DNA of 64,000 bases. Source: Streptomyces vietnamensis. GTDB taxonomy: Bacteria > Actinomycetota > Actinomycetes > Streptomycetales > Streptomycetaceae. The position numbers were made by a program, and so were the translations under genes. Positions 32,390-40,202 of this stretch are shown here, one piece after another. The notes under the pieces are model-generated. The model worked only from the letters and a program-made list of their open reading frames with translations, was not told the origin of the DNA and searched no databases. Position 1 is the stretch's first letter. Each line of letters opens with the position of its first letter. The stretch lies in assembly GCF_000830005.1 (NCBI RefSeq), contig NZ_CP010407.1:6646001-6710000 (forward strand), read 5' to 3'.

Positions 32390-33751
32390 CTAGCCCGACA
32401 GGGCGGACGTGAGCCGGGCCGTCGCCTGCTGGGCGGCCGCGGTGTCCTTGTGGTCGGCCGCGTCGCGCAGGGCGCGCACCGAGGCGGCGATCCGGTCGGC
32501 CCGGGCGGGGTCCGCGTCGTGCTTGACGCGGTCCCAGGTGAGTTCGAGGCCGGTCACGTCACCGGCGACCGAGCCCGCGTCCCGGGCGGCGGCGTCCAGG
32601 GCCGACTGGCGCGCCCACAGCGCCATCCGGGAGGCCTCGACGGTCGCGACCGGGTCGTAGCGCAGGTGCAGGTCGGTGTCGTTCTGGGCGACCCGGAGCA
32701 CCGCGCCGCGGACGAGCGCGGCATCGCGTGCCTTGACGGCCGCGGTGAGCGAGTCCAGGTCCCGGTCCATCTGCTTGACGAGCAGCTGGGGCACGCGGTC
32801 GGCGTCCCGGTACGCGTCCCAGGCGGCGCGCACCTTCGCCACGCTCGCCTCGGTCGCCCCGGTGTGCGCCGCGCGGACCGCCGCCGAGAGGGCCGCGAGC
32901 TCGGCGGGCACGGGGCCGGGGGTGGCGTCCGTCGGTACGGCCAGCTCGACCGCCTCCAGGTCGCCGCCGGGCTCGTCGATGATGAACTCGCCGTACCCGG
33001 GGGCGACGATCTTTGTCTCGCGCCCGCCGTCCATGTGGATCTCGGTCGTGGTCATCGCACCCTTGACCGGTCCGTACGGCCCGGCGACCGTCTGCCCGAC
33101 GGCCTTCACGGTGACCTCCTCGAAGACCACTCCCGGGCTGTTCTCCGGCCGGTACACGTCACCGACCTTCGGATGCGCGGGCATGATCATCGCGGCCGGC
33201 CCCGACTTCCCGGCCCGCCAGGTGCCGCCGGTGTCCGCGACCACCCCGTCCTCGTAGTTGAAGACGTCCTCGCCGAGGTACCAGACCGATCCGTCGTCGG
33301 CCTGCGCGAACCAGTCGAACGCGACCTCGCTGACCCGGCCGTCGGAGAAGGACACGAACTGGAGCGTGCGGGCCCGGACCTGCTCGCCGTTCACGGTGAT
33401 GGTCTTGATGTCGGGCAGCAGCGTGAGCTCGGTACGGAAGGGCTTGCCGTCGACCTGACCGCCGTAGATCACCTGCTGGAGCTTCGAGCTGGAGTGGAGC
33501 GGGTTGGTGACGTCGAGCGGCCGGCTGAACACGGGCGTGCCCCGGTCGACCCGGTCCTGCTCCGGGGCGAGCGGCAGGCAGCCTTCGGTCTTCTTGCCGG
33601 ATTCGGTGTCCACGATCCGTACGCAGTCGGTGCGCGGCGAGGGGATCCCGCTCGCGGCCCGGCCGCCGACGGCACTCGCGCTGCAGGCGCCGGTCGCGAG
33701 GGCCGCGGCCAGGGCCGCGCTCACCGCGGCCGCCAGATGTCTGTTCCTCAT
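32390..33751 (-). CDS. Secreted lipoprotein of unknown function, paralogue of the 36037 gene
   Basis: A 453-residue protein with lipobox LATGAC (Cys ~23). The central part (residues ~75-270) contains FDWFAQADDGSVWYLGEDVFNYEDG and shares its order of motifs with the protein at 36037 (FFAQDWRGAVWRLGEYPEIYENG). The C-terminal ~180 residues are helical and Ala-rich. GGAGG precedes the ATG. Its promoter carries CTGAA direct repeats like those at the response-regulator gene, so it is probably a target of the adjacent two-component system. Function unknown. Confidence 0.8.
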   Translation of the reverse strand: MRNRHLAAAVSAALAAALATGACSASAVGGRAASGIPSPRTDCVRIVDTESGKKTEGCLPLAPEQDRVDRGTPVFSRPLDVTNPLHSSSKLQQVIYGGQVDGKPFRTELTLLPDIKTITVNGEQVRARTLQFVSFSDGRVSEVAFDWFAQADDGSVWYLGEDVFNYEDGVVADTGGTWRAGKSGPAAMIMPAHPKVGDVYRPENSPGVVFEEVTVKAVGQTVAGPYGPVKGAMTTTEIHMDGGRETKIVAPGYGEFIIDEPGGDLEAVELAVPTDATPGPVPAELAALSAAVRAAHTGATEASVAKVRAAWDAYRDADRVPQLLVKQMDRDLDSLTAAVKARDAALVRGAVLRVAQNDTDLHLRYDPVATVEASRMALWARQSALDAAARDAGSVAGDVTGLELTWDRVKHDADPARADRIAASVRALRDAADHKDTAAAQQATARLTSALSG

Positions 33752-33764
33752 GGCTGCCTCCTCT

Positions 33765-33828
33765 GCCGTGCCACCGACGTGCCGTGTCACCGACGTGCCG
33801 TGCCACCGACGTGCCGTGGCATCGACGC
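33765..33828. repeat. Four 16-bp tandem repeats
   Basis: GCCGTGCCACCGACGT is repeated four times in exact register (two perfect copies, two variants), directly upstream of the lipoprotein gene. Confidence 0.9.
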
Positions 33829-33841
33829 TGCCACCCGGGGC

Positions 33842-33867
33842 CTGAAGGGAGCCTGAACGGAGCTGAA
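33842..33867 (-). promoter_or_regulatory. CTGAA direct repeats (response-regulator boxes)
   Basis: CTGAA occurs at 33842, 33853 and 33863, spaced 11 and 10 bp, i.e. on one face of the helix. OmpR-type response regulators bind such direct repeats. The pattern recurs at 35965-35980. Confidence 0.65.
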
Positions 33868-33874
33868 CCGCTTT

Positions 33875-35257
33875 TCAGGACCGGCGGGCCACCGGGTCCG
33901 CCGGGAGCACCACCTCGAAGCGGGCGCCGCCGAGGCGACCGTCGGTCACCGTCGCCGTACCGCCGTGCGCCGCGACCAGTTCGGCGACGATGGCGAGCCC
34001 GAGACCACTGCCGGCGGCGTCGCCCGCATCGCCCGCGCCGCTCCTGTCGGCCGCCGAGCGGGACCTCGCCTCGTCGAGGCGCACGAACCGTTCGAAGACC
34101 CGCTCGCGGTCGGCCGGCGGCACGCCGGGCCCGTCGTCCTCCACGCCCAGGACCACCCGGCCGTCCGGCTGCTCGGTGAGGTCGAAGGCGACCTCGGAGC
34201 GCGCGTACCGGGCCGCGTTCTCGCCCAGGTTGCGCACCACCCTGCCCAGGTCCCGCGGGTCCGCGTTCCGCCGTGCCGCCGACACCCCGGCCGTACCGAT
34301 CCGCAGCCCGGGCGCCGCCCCCCGCAGCCGGCGCGCCTCGTCCAGGACCAGGTCGTCGAGGTCCACCGGTCGCAGCCGGGGGCGCAGCGCGTCCTCGTCG
34401 GCGCGGGCGAGCAGCAGCAGGTCGTCGACCAGCCGCTGCATCCGCAGGTCTTCGGCGAGGACCGTCCTGGCCAGGCGTTCGCCCGGCAGCCGGTCGGGGT
34501 GGGCGAGGGCGACCTCGGCGTGCTGGCGGATGGACGCCACCGGGGAACGCAGCTCGTGCGAGGCGTCGGAGATGAACCGGCGCTGGGCGCTCTGCGCCCG
34601 TTCGAGCCGGTCCAGCATGCGGTTCATCGTGGCGGCGAGCCGTGCGATCTCGTCGCGGCCCGGCGGAAGCGGCACCCTGCGGTGCAGCTCCGCCGCCGAG
34701 ATCGCCTCCACCTCCGACCTGATGGCCGACACGGGCGCCAGCGCCCGCCCGACCGCCATCCAGGTCGCGCCGGCCACCACGAGCATCAGCAGCGGCAGCC
34801 CCACGAACAGCAGCCGGGTGACGATCCGGGTCGACTCGACGACCGCGATCACCGTCCGCCCCACCAGTACAGTCCGCTGCCCGCCCGGCCCTTCGGCGGC
34901 CACCGCCACCACCAGGAACCGGTCCTCGTCGAGGGGGGTGGTGAGGGTGGCCTCGGAGCCCCCTCGCAGATCGGCCACGGCGGGCAGGTTCTTGACGTTC
35001 GGGCTGCCCGCGACCACGTCCCCCCGGGCGTCCAGGACCTGGACGAACTCCTCGTCCGGCTCGCTCACGGCCAGCGAGGGCACCCCGCGCCCCGACTCGA
35101 TGACGGCCGCCACCTGCTCGGCCCGGGCCCGCGCGGCCTGCCGTACGTCGTCGGTCAGCTCGGCCCGCATGAGCGCGACCAGGGCCACCGCCCCCGCGGC
35201 CACGCCCACCGCCACGACGAGGACGGCCGCCACGGTCGACCGGAACCGTACGCCCAT
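33875..35257 (-). CDS. Sensor histidine kinase
   Basis: A 460-residue kinase. Helix 1 is near residues 8-30, then an extracellular sensor of ~115 residues, helix 2 near 148-172 and HAMP (AVGRALAPVSAIRSEVEAI). HisKA is RRFISDASHELRSPVASIRQHAEVAL (phospho-His in SHELRSP), with N-box NLGENAARYA, G1 VEDDGPGVP and G2 GSGLGLAIVAEL. It starts 6 nt after the response-regulator gene. A Ser/Ala/Asp insertion (SAADRSGAGDAGDAAG) sits in the ATP lid. The signal is unknown. Confidence 0.95.
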   Translation of the reverse strand: MGVRFRSTVAAVLVVAVGVAAGAVALVALMRAELTDDVRQAARARAEQVAAVIESGRGVPSLAVSEPDEEFVQVLDARGDVVAGSPNVKNLPAVADLRGGSEATLTTPLDEDRFLVVAVAAEGPGGQRTVLVGRTVIAVVESTRIVTRLLFVGLPLLMLVVAGATWMAVGRALAPVSAIRSEVEAISAAELHRRVPLPPGRDEIARLAATMNRMLDRLERAQSAQRRFISDASHELRSPVASIRQHAEVALAHPDRLPGERLARTVLAEDLRMQRLVDDLLLLARADEDALRPRLRPVDLDDLVLDEARRLRGAAPGLRIGTAGVSAARRNADPRDLGRVVRNLGENAARYARSEVAFDLTEQPDGRVVLGVEDDGPGVPPADRERVFERFVRLDEARSRSAADRSGAGDAGDAAGSGLGLAIVAELVAAHGGTATVTDGRLGGARFEVVLPADPVARRS

Positions 35258-35263
35258 GGCCCG

Positions 35264-35941
35264 CTACCCCCCGTCGGGGGCCAGGCGGTAGCCGCAGCCC
35301 CGTACGGTCTCGATGGACGCGCGGCCGAAGGGCCGGTCCAGCTTGTTCCGGAGGTGCCGGACGTAGACCTCGACGATGTTCGGGTCGCCCTCGAAGGCGT
35401 CGTCCCAGACGTGCGCGAGGATCTCGCGCTTGGACACGGTCTCGCCGCGGCGGCGCAGCAGGAACTCCAGGAGGGCCAGCTCACGGGCGGTGAGACCGAC
35501 CCGTACCCCGCCCCGTGACACCTCCTTGGCGGCCGGGTCGAGCCGCAGGTCGCCGGCGGTGAGGGCGGCGGGCCGCTCGCGCGGTTCGCGGCGCAGCAGC
35601 GCACGCAGCCGGGCCAGCAGCACGGCGTACGAGAAGGGCTTCGTCAGGTAGTCGTCGGCGCCGGTGTCGAGTCCCTCGACCTCGTCCCACTCGCCCTCCT
35701 TGGCGGTGAGCATGAGGATCGGGGTCCAGTTCCCCTCGGCGCGCAGGGCGGCGCAGACCCGGTAGCCGTTCAGGCCGGGGAGCATGATGTCGAGGACGAT
35801 CGCGTCGTACGCGTGCTCGCGCGCCCGCCACAGGCCGTCCGTGCCGTCCAGGGCGACGTCGACGGCGAAGCCCTCCGCCTCCAGGCCGTTGCGGAGCCCC
35901 TCGGCGAAGCGCTCCTCGTCGTCCACGATCAGAACCCGCAT
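35264..35941 (-). CDS. OmpR/PhoB-family response regulator
   Basis: A 225-residue protein. The receiver domain has acidic pair DDEE (8-11), phospho-Asp in IVLDIMLPG, Thr in MLTAKEG and Lys in YLTKPFSY. The winged-helix effector domain ends VYVRHLRNKLDRPFGRASIETVRGCGYRL. It is the first gene of the two-component operon. CTGAA-N6-CTGAA in its own promoter suggests autoregulation. Confidence 0.96.
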   Translation of the reverse strand: MRVLIVDDEERFAEGLRNGLEAEGFAVDVALDGTDGLWRAREHAYDAIVLDIMLPGLNGYRVCAALRAEGNWTPILMLTAKEGEWDEVEGLDTGADDYLTKPFSYAVLLARLRALLRREPRERPAALTAGDLRLDPAAKEVSRGGVRVGLTARELALLEFLLRRRGETVSKREILAHVWDDAFEGDPNIVEVYVRHLRNKLDRPFGRASIETVRGCGYRLAPDGG

Positions 35942-35964
35942 GTCCCGATTGTGACCCGCGTCAC

Positions 35965-35980
35965 CTGAACCGGGGCTGAA
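35965..35980 (-). promoter_or_regulatory. CTGAA direct repeat upstream of the response regulator
   Basis: Two CTGAA words are spaced 11 bp, at the same pitch as the boxes upstream of the lipoprotein gene (33842-33867). They start 24 bp upstream of the start codon. Confidence 0.65.
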
Positions 35981-35998
35981 GGGCGCGCGGGACGGGAC

Positions 35999-36023
35999 GG
36001 CCCCGGCGGGGTGCGCCGGGGCC
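35999..36023 (-). terminator. Terminator of the 36037 gene
   Basis: A 10-bp stem GGCCCCGGCG/CGCCGGGGCC with loop GGGTG lies 13 nt after the stop codon. Confidence 0.8.
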
Positions 36024-36036
36024 CGCGCCGTACGTA

Positions 36037-36963
36037 CTACGGCAGGTCCGGGAGCAGCCGCCTGTGGGCGGGCTCCGCCGGCGGGGTGGTGCCGTACACG
36101 TCGGGGCTGATCCGGTAACCGCGCTTGTCCTGCTTCAGGACCTCCTTGTCGACGGCCGCGAGCTCCTTGGGGGTGAGCCGGGTGAACTCGGTCAGCGCCA
36201 GGGTCTCCGGGTTCGCCTCGCCCACGGGCTCCACCTTGATGTTGCCGACGTGGGGCGCGTACGACTTCAGCTGGTGGCCGCCCTCGGGGTCGAGCGGTGC
36301 GAACTCGTCCGTCACGAGGACGTTGTCGAAGCAGCCGGCGGGGACGCAGACGCTCTGGCCGGTCCGGGCCACCGTGGCGCAGTCCAGGAAGTCGATCTCG
36401 GGCGCCAGGCCCTCGGTGTAGGTGGGGGAGCCCACCCGCGGCCGGGCGAGCATGGCGATGCCCGCCTTGGCGCCCTGCACGCCGGAGATCCAGGTGTCGG
36501 GCGCGCCGACGAGCTTGCCGTTCTCGTAGATCTCCGGGTACTCCCCGAGGCGCCAGACCGCTCCGCGCCAGTCCTGGGCGAAGAACGCCAGCTCCGACTC
36601 CTGGACCTGCTTGCCGTTGAGGTCCTGATCGAACACCACCACGGTGCGTACGCCGTCGATGACCTTCGTCAGGTCGGTCACCGTCGTCACCACGGTGTGG
36701 TCCTCGCCGGCGACGTCACCGGTGAGGACCAGCCGGGTGCCGGGCTTCAGCGGGAGGAACGTGTTGGTCACCCTCGGGCGGGCGGGGAAGCGGTACGGGC
36801 GGAGGGCGGGCGGATTTCCGCAGTTGCCCTGCGCACTCGGGCCGCTCACCGGAACGGGGGAGGGCGCCTGGGGCGTGCCGGTGGCCTCCGCGCCGGGGGC
36901 CAGCAGCAGCGCGGCGACGATCGGGCTCAGCAGGGCAGCGCTCGTGCGGAAGACAGGGGGCAT
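36037..36963 (-). CDS. Secreted protein of unknown function
   Basis: A 308-residue protein with signal peptide (SIV/LLAP core, cleavage near GAEATG). The mature part contains VTNTFLPLKPGTRLVLTGDV, VVTTVTDLTKVIDGVRTVVVFDQD and FFAQDWRGAVWRLGEYPEIYENG. The last block is shared with the lipoprotein at 32390. Three cysteines in the middle (FLDCATVARTGQSVCVPAGC) may form disulfides. No activity is known to me. The ATG lies just beyond the RND operon's hairpin, so read-through from the pumps is possible. Confidence 0.8.
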   Translation of the reverse strand: MPPVFRTSAALLSPIVAALLLAPGAEATGTPQAPSPVPVSGPSAQGNCGNPPALRPYRFPARPRVTNTFLPLKPGTRLVLTGDVAGEDHTVVTTVTDLTKVIDGVRTVVVFDQDLNGKQVQESELAFFAQDWRGAVWRLGEYPEIYENGKLVGAPDTWISGVQGAKAGIAMLARPRVGSPTYTEGLAPEIDFLDCATVARTGQSVCVPAGCFDNVLVTDEFAPLDPEGGHQLKSYAPHVGNIKVEPVGEANPETLALTEFTRLTPKELAAVDKEVLKQDKRGYRISPDVYGTTPPAEPAHRRLLPDLP

Positions 36964-36973
36964 TCAGCTTGAT

Positions 36974-37010
36974 CCTCTCGGTGGAGCCTGGGTGGGGCTC
37001 CACCGAGAGG
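36974..37010 (-). terminator. Terminator of the RND operon
   Basis: A 15-bp perfect stem (CCTCTCGGTGGAGCC and complement) with a 7-nt loop lies 24 nt past the RND stop. Confidence 0.85.
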
Positions 37011-37034
37011 CGGCGGCCCCGTCCGCCGCCCGCC

Positions 37035-40000
37035 TCAGTGCGTGGCGACCGCCTCATGCTGCGGCCGGTGGCGTCTGAAGCCCTTGGCGAAACGCAGGTA
37101 CAAGGACGGCACGACGAGCAAATTCAGCAGGGTGGACGTAACCAGACCGCCGACGATGACCACGGCGAGCGGGTACTCGATCTCGTGGCCCGGCCGGTTG
37201 CCGAGGAAGACCAGGGGCAGCACCGCGAGTCCGGTCGCCAGCGAGGTCATCAGGATGGGGGACAGCCGTTCCCGCGCACCGCGCAGCACCAGGGCGGGCC
37301 CGAACTCCATGCCCTCGTGCTCCTCCAGGTGCTGGCAGTGGTTGATCAGCAGGATGCCGTTGCGTGCGGCGATGCCGAGCACCGTGAAGAAGCCGACCAG
37401 GGAACCCAGCGTGATGTTCCCGCCGGCGATCCAGACCGCGAAGACACCGCCGACCAGGGCCATGGGCAGGGTGAGGAAGGACAGCAGCGCCAGCCGCCAG
37501 CTACGGAAGGAGATCTGGAGCAGTACGAAGATCGCCAGGGCCGCGAAGATCGCGCTGTAGAACAGGACCCGCTGGGCGGCCTGTCGTTCCGCGTGCTCCC
37601 CGAGCAGCTCCGTGTGGTAGCCGCGGGGGAAGTCCGTGGAGGCGATCGCCTGTTCGACGTCCGAGACGACGGCGCTGAGGTCGCGTCCGGAGACGGAGGC
37701 GTTCACGTCGAGGTGCCGCGAACCGTTCTCGCGCGCGATCAGATTCGGCTGGGGCTCGACGGCCACCCGGGCGACGTCGGCGAGCCGTACCGTGGTGCCG
37801 GAGGGGGTGTCGATCGGGAGCTGGCCGATGGCGGCCAGGCTGTTGCGGGTCTCGGGGGTGCTCCACACCACCGTGTCGTAGGCCCTGCCGTCGCGGAAGA
37901 TGTCCCCGACCTCCTCGCCGGCCACGAGGGTGGACGCGGCGCGGCGCACGTCACCGGGCTTCAGTTCGTACTTCGCCGCCTTGCCGACGTCGACCGTCAC
38001 CTGGATCTGCGGGACCTCGACCTGCAGGTCGGCGTGGACGTCGGCGGTGCCGGAGATCTTGGTGATCTTCTCCTGGAGTTCCAGGCCCTTCTGGCGCAGC
38101 ACCTTCTGGTCCTGGCCGTAGAGGCGGACGACGATCGGGTACTTGGAGCCGGTGAGCACCTCGTCGACGCGCTCGTTGAGGTACGTCTGGACGTCCTGTT
38201 CCATGCCGGCGTAGCGCGCCACGGTCTCCTTGATCTGCTTGAGGGTCTTGTCGTAGTCGGCCTTGTGATCGATGCCGATCCAGCCCTCGCCGAAGTTGAC
38301 CCCGGCGATCTCGTCGCCCAGGAACGCCTGCCCGATGTGGGCCCCGAAGACGTTGCGCACTCCGGGGATGGCCCGTATCTCCCGGCTCACCTGGGAGACC
38401 ATGCGCTCCTCTTCCTGTACGGACGTGCCGGGCGTGGTGATGAAGTGCACCAGGAAGTCCCGCTCCTTGAAGGAGGGCAGCAGGGACTGGCTGAGCTGGG
38501 GCACCAGGAGGGCCGCGACGAGAACGAGCACGCCGGACACCAGGTAGGCGTGCACCGGCCGCTTGATGATGCGCCGGAGCCCGGCCGTGTAGCCGGTCTG
38601 CAGCCAGCGCAGCAGCGGCGACTGCCGGCGTTCGACCTTGGCTTTGCGCAGCATGATCAGGCACAGGGCGGGGGTCACCGTCAGGGCCACGACCATCGAG
38701 GCGATGATGGCGAACGTGTACGAGACGGCGAGCGTCCGGAAGAACGAGCCCGCCACTCCCTGGAGCAGGAACACCGGCACCGTGGCCACGACGATGATGA
38801 TCGTCGCGTAGACGATCGGGCTCCGGACCTCCAGGGAGGCGTTCAGGATGACCTTCGCCACCGACGTGTCACCGCCGGATCTCCGGTGCTCGCGCAGGCG
38901 TCTGAGGATGTTCTCGACGTCGATGATCGCGTCGTCCACGACGGCGCCCAGGGCGATCACGAGTCCGGCGAGGGCCATCGTGTTGATGGTGTCCCCGCGC
39001 CAGTGGAGCACGAGGACGGCCGCCATGAGGGACAGCGGGATCGTCAGCAGGCTGATCAGCGCGACGCGCCACTCGTAGAGGAAGGCCGCGAGGACCACGA
39101 CGACCAGCAGGAAGCCGAGCACCAGGGCCTGGGTCAGATTGTCGATCGCGGTGTGGATGAAGTCCTGCTGCTGGAAGATGGTCGTGTCGAACGTGACGCC
39201 GGGCAGGCCGGGTTCGAGGGATTCGATGGCCTTCTCGACGTTCTTGGTGATCTCCGGGGTGTCGCCCCAGGGCAGCTTCTCGACGATCAGCAGCAGGCCG
39301 GGGTCGCTGCCGACGACGGCGTCGCCGCCGAGCGGCTGGGGGGCCTCCTTCACCAGGGCCACGTCACCGAGCCGGACCGTGCGGCTGTCCGCCGAGTGCA
39401 CCGGCACCTGGGCGAGGTCGACGGGCGTCACGACCGGCAGGACGTGCCGGATGCCGAGGCGCTGCTTGGCGGTCTCGATCCAGCCGCCGTGACCGATGAC
39501 CGAACCGGTGGTGAACTTGAGCAGACCGGAGTCGACCGACTCGCCGGTGGCCTCCATGACGTCGTCGAGACTGACCTTGTGGGCCTGCATCTTGAGCGGG
39601 TCCACCTGTACGGTCATCATCTTCAGCCGCTCGCCGAAGATGCTCACGTTGGCGACGCCGGGCACCCGCAGCAGACGGGCCCTGACCTCCCAGTACGCCG
39701 TCATGGACATGTTCATCAGGGCTTTGTCGGAGTGGTCCTGCGACGACATCCCGATCTTCATGACACGGCTGGTCGCCGCGACGGGCGGCATGATCACCGG
39801 AGGGGCCGCCCAGGTCGGCAGGCTGGGAGACACCTGCGCCACCCGTTCCTGGACCTCCTGCCGTGCCTTGAAGATGTCGGTTCCCTCGTGGAAGATCAGC
39901 TGGATCGACGAGAGCTGCGCGACGGACTCGGAGCGCAGGTCGTCGAGTTTGTCGAGCCCGTTGAGGGACTGTTCGAGGGGAACGGTGACCAGGGACTCCA

Positions 40001-40202
40001 CGTCGGCCGTGGACAGGCCGAGGCAGGTCGTCTGGATCTCGACCCGCGGCGGCGCGAACTCGGGGAAGACGTCCACCCGCTGCTGGGGCAGTGACGTGAT
40101 GCCGACGACCATCATCACCGCGGCCGCGGCGACCACGAGGTAGCGGAAGCGCAGGCTGGAGCGGACGATCCAGCGCATCAGAGTGCTGCGTTCCTCGGTC
40201 AT
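37035..40202 (-). CDS. CzcA/CusA-family heavy-metal RND efflux pump
   Basis: A 1055-residue pump, full RND length. Helix 1 follows a short N-terminus (FRYLVVAAAAVMMVVGITSLP), then DVFPEFAPPRVEIQT, typical of heavy-metal RND. The proton-relay helix reads IALGAVVDDAIIDVEN: it keeps the Asp and Glu-Asn of CusA but lacks the first Asp (DFG) of CzcA, so monovalent Cu/Ag may be likelier than Zn/Co. The C-terminal half has FFTVLGIAARNGILLINH. It overlaps the upstream RND gene by ATGA. RND pumps of this class are unusual in monoderms, which lack an outer membrane. Confidence 0.92.
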   Translation of the reverse strand: MTEERSTLMRWIVRSSLRFRYLVVAAAAVMMVVGITSLPQQRVDVFPEFAPPRVEIQTTCLGLSTADVESLVTVPLEQSLNGLDKLDDLRSESVAQLSSIQLIFHEGTDIFKARQEVQERVAQVSPSLPTWAAPPVIMPPVAATSRVMKIGMSSQDHSDKALMNMSMTAYWEVRARLLRVPGVANVSIFGERLKMMTVQVDPLKMQAHKVSLDDVMEATGESVDSGLLKFTTGSVIGHGGWIETAKQRLGIRHVLPVVTPVDLAQVPVHSADSRTVRLGDVALVKEAPQPLGGDAVVGSDPGLLLIVEKLPWGDTPEITKNVEKAIESLEPGLPGVTFDTTIFQQQDFIHTAIDNLTQALVLGFLLVVVVLAAFLYEWRVALISLLTIPLSLMAAVLVLHWRGDTINTMALAGLVIALGAVVDDAIIDVENILRRLREHRRSGGDTSVAKVILNASLEVRSPIVYATIIIVVATVPVFLLQGVAGSFFRTLAVSYTFAIIASMVVALTVTPALCLIMLRKAKVERRQSPLLRWLQTGYTAGLRRIIKRPVHAYLVSGVLVLVAALLVPQLSQSLLPSFKERDFLVHFITTPGTSVQEEERMVSQVSREIRAIPGVRNVFGAHIGQAFLGDEIAGVNFGEGWIGIDHKADYDKTLKQIKETVARYAGMEQDVQTYLNERVDEVLTGSKYPIVVRLYGQDQKVLRQKGLELQEKITKISGTADVHADLQVEVPQIQVTVDVGKAAKYELKPGDVRRAASTLVAGEEVGDIFRDGRAYDTVVWSTPETRNSLAAIGQLPIDTPSGTTVRLADVARVAVEPQPNLIARENGSRHLDVNASVSGRDLSAVVSDVEQAIASTDFPRGYHTELLGEHAERQAAQRVLFYSAIFAALAIFVLLQISFRSWRLALLSFLTLPMALVGGVFAVWIAGGNITLGSLVGFFTVLGIAARNGILLINHCQHLEEHEGMEFGPALVLRGARERLSPILMTSLATGLAVLPLVFLGNRPGHEIEYPLAVVIVGGLVTSTLLNLLVVPSLYLRFAKGFRRHRPQHEAVATH

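Noticed and set aside
36969..40094. 1041-codon plus-strand frame
   Set aside because: Antisense to the RND pump; composition is shadow-like (Asp/Gly/His/Val) and the RND protein is unambiguous.
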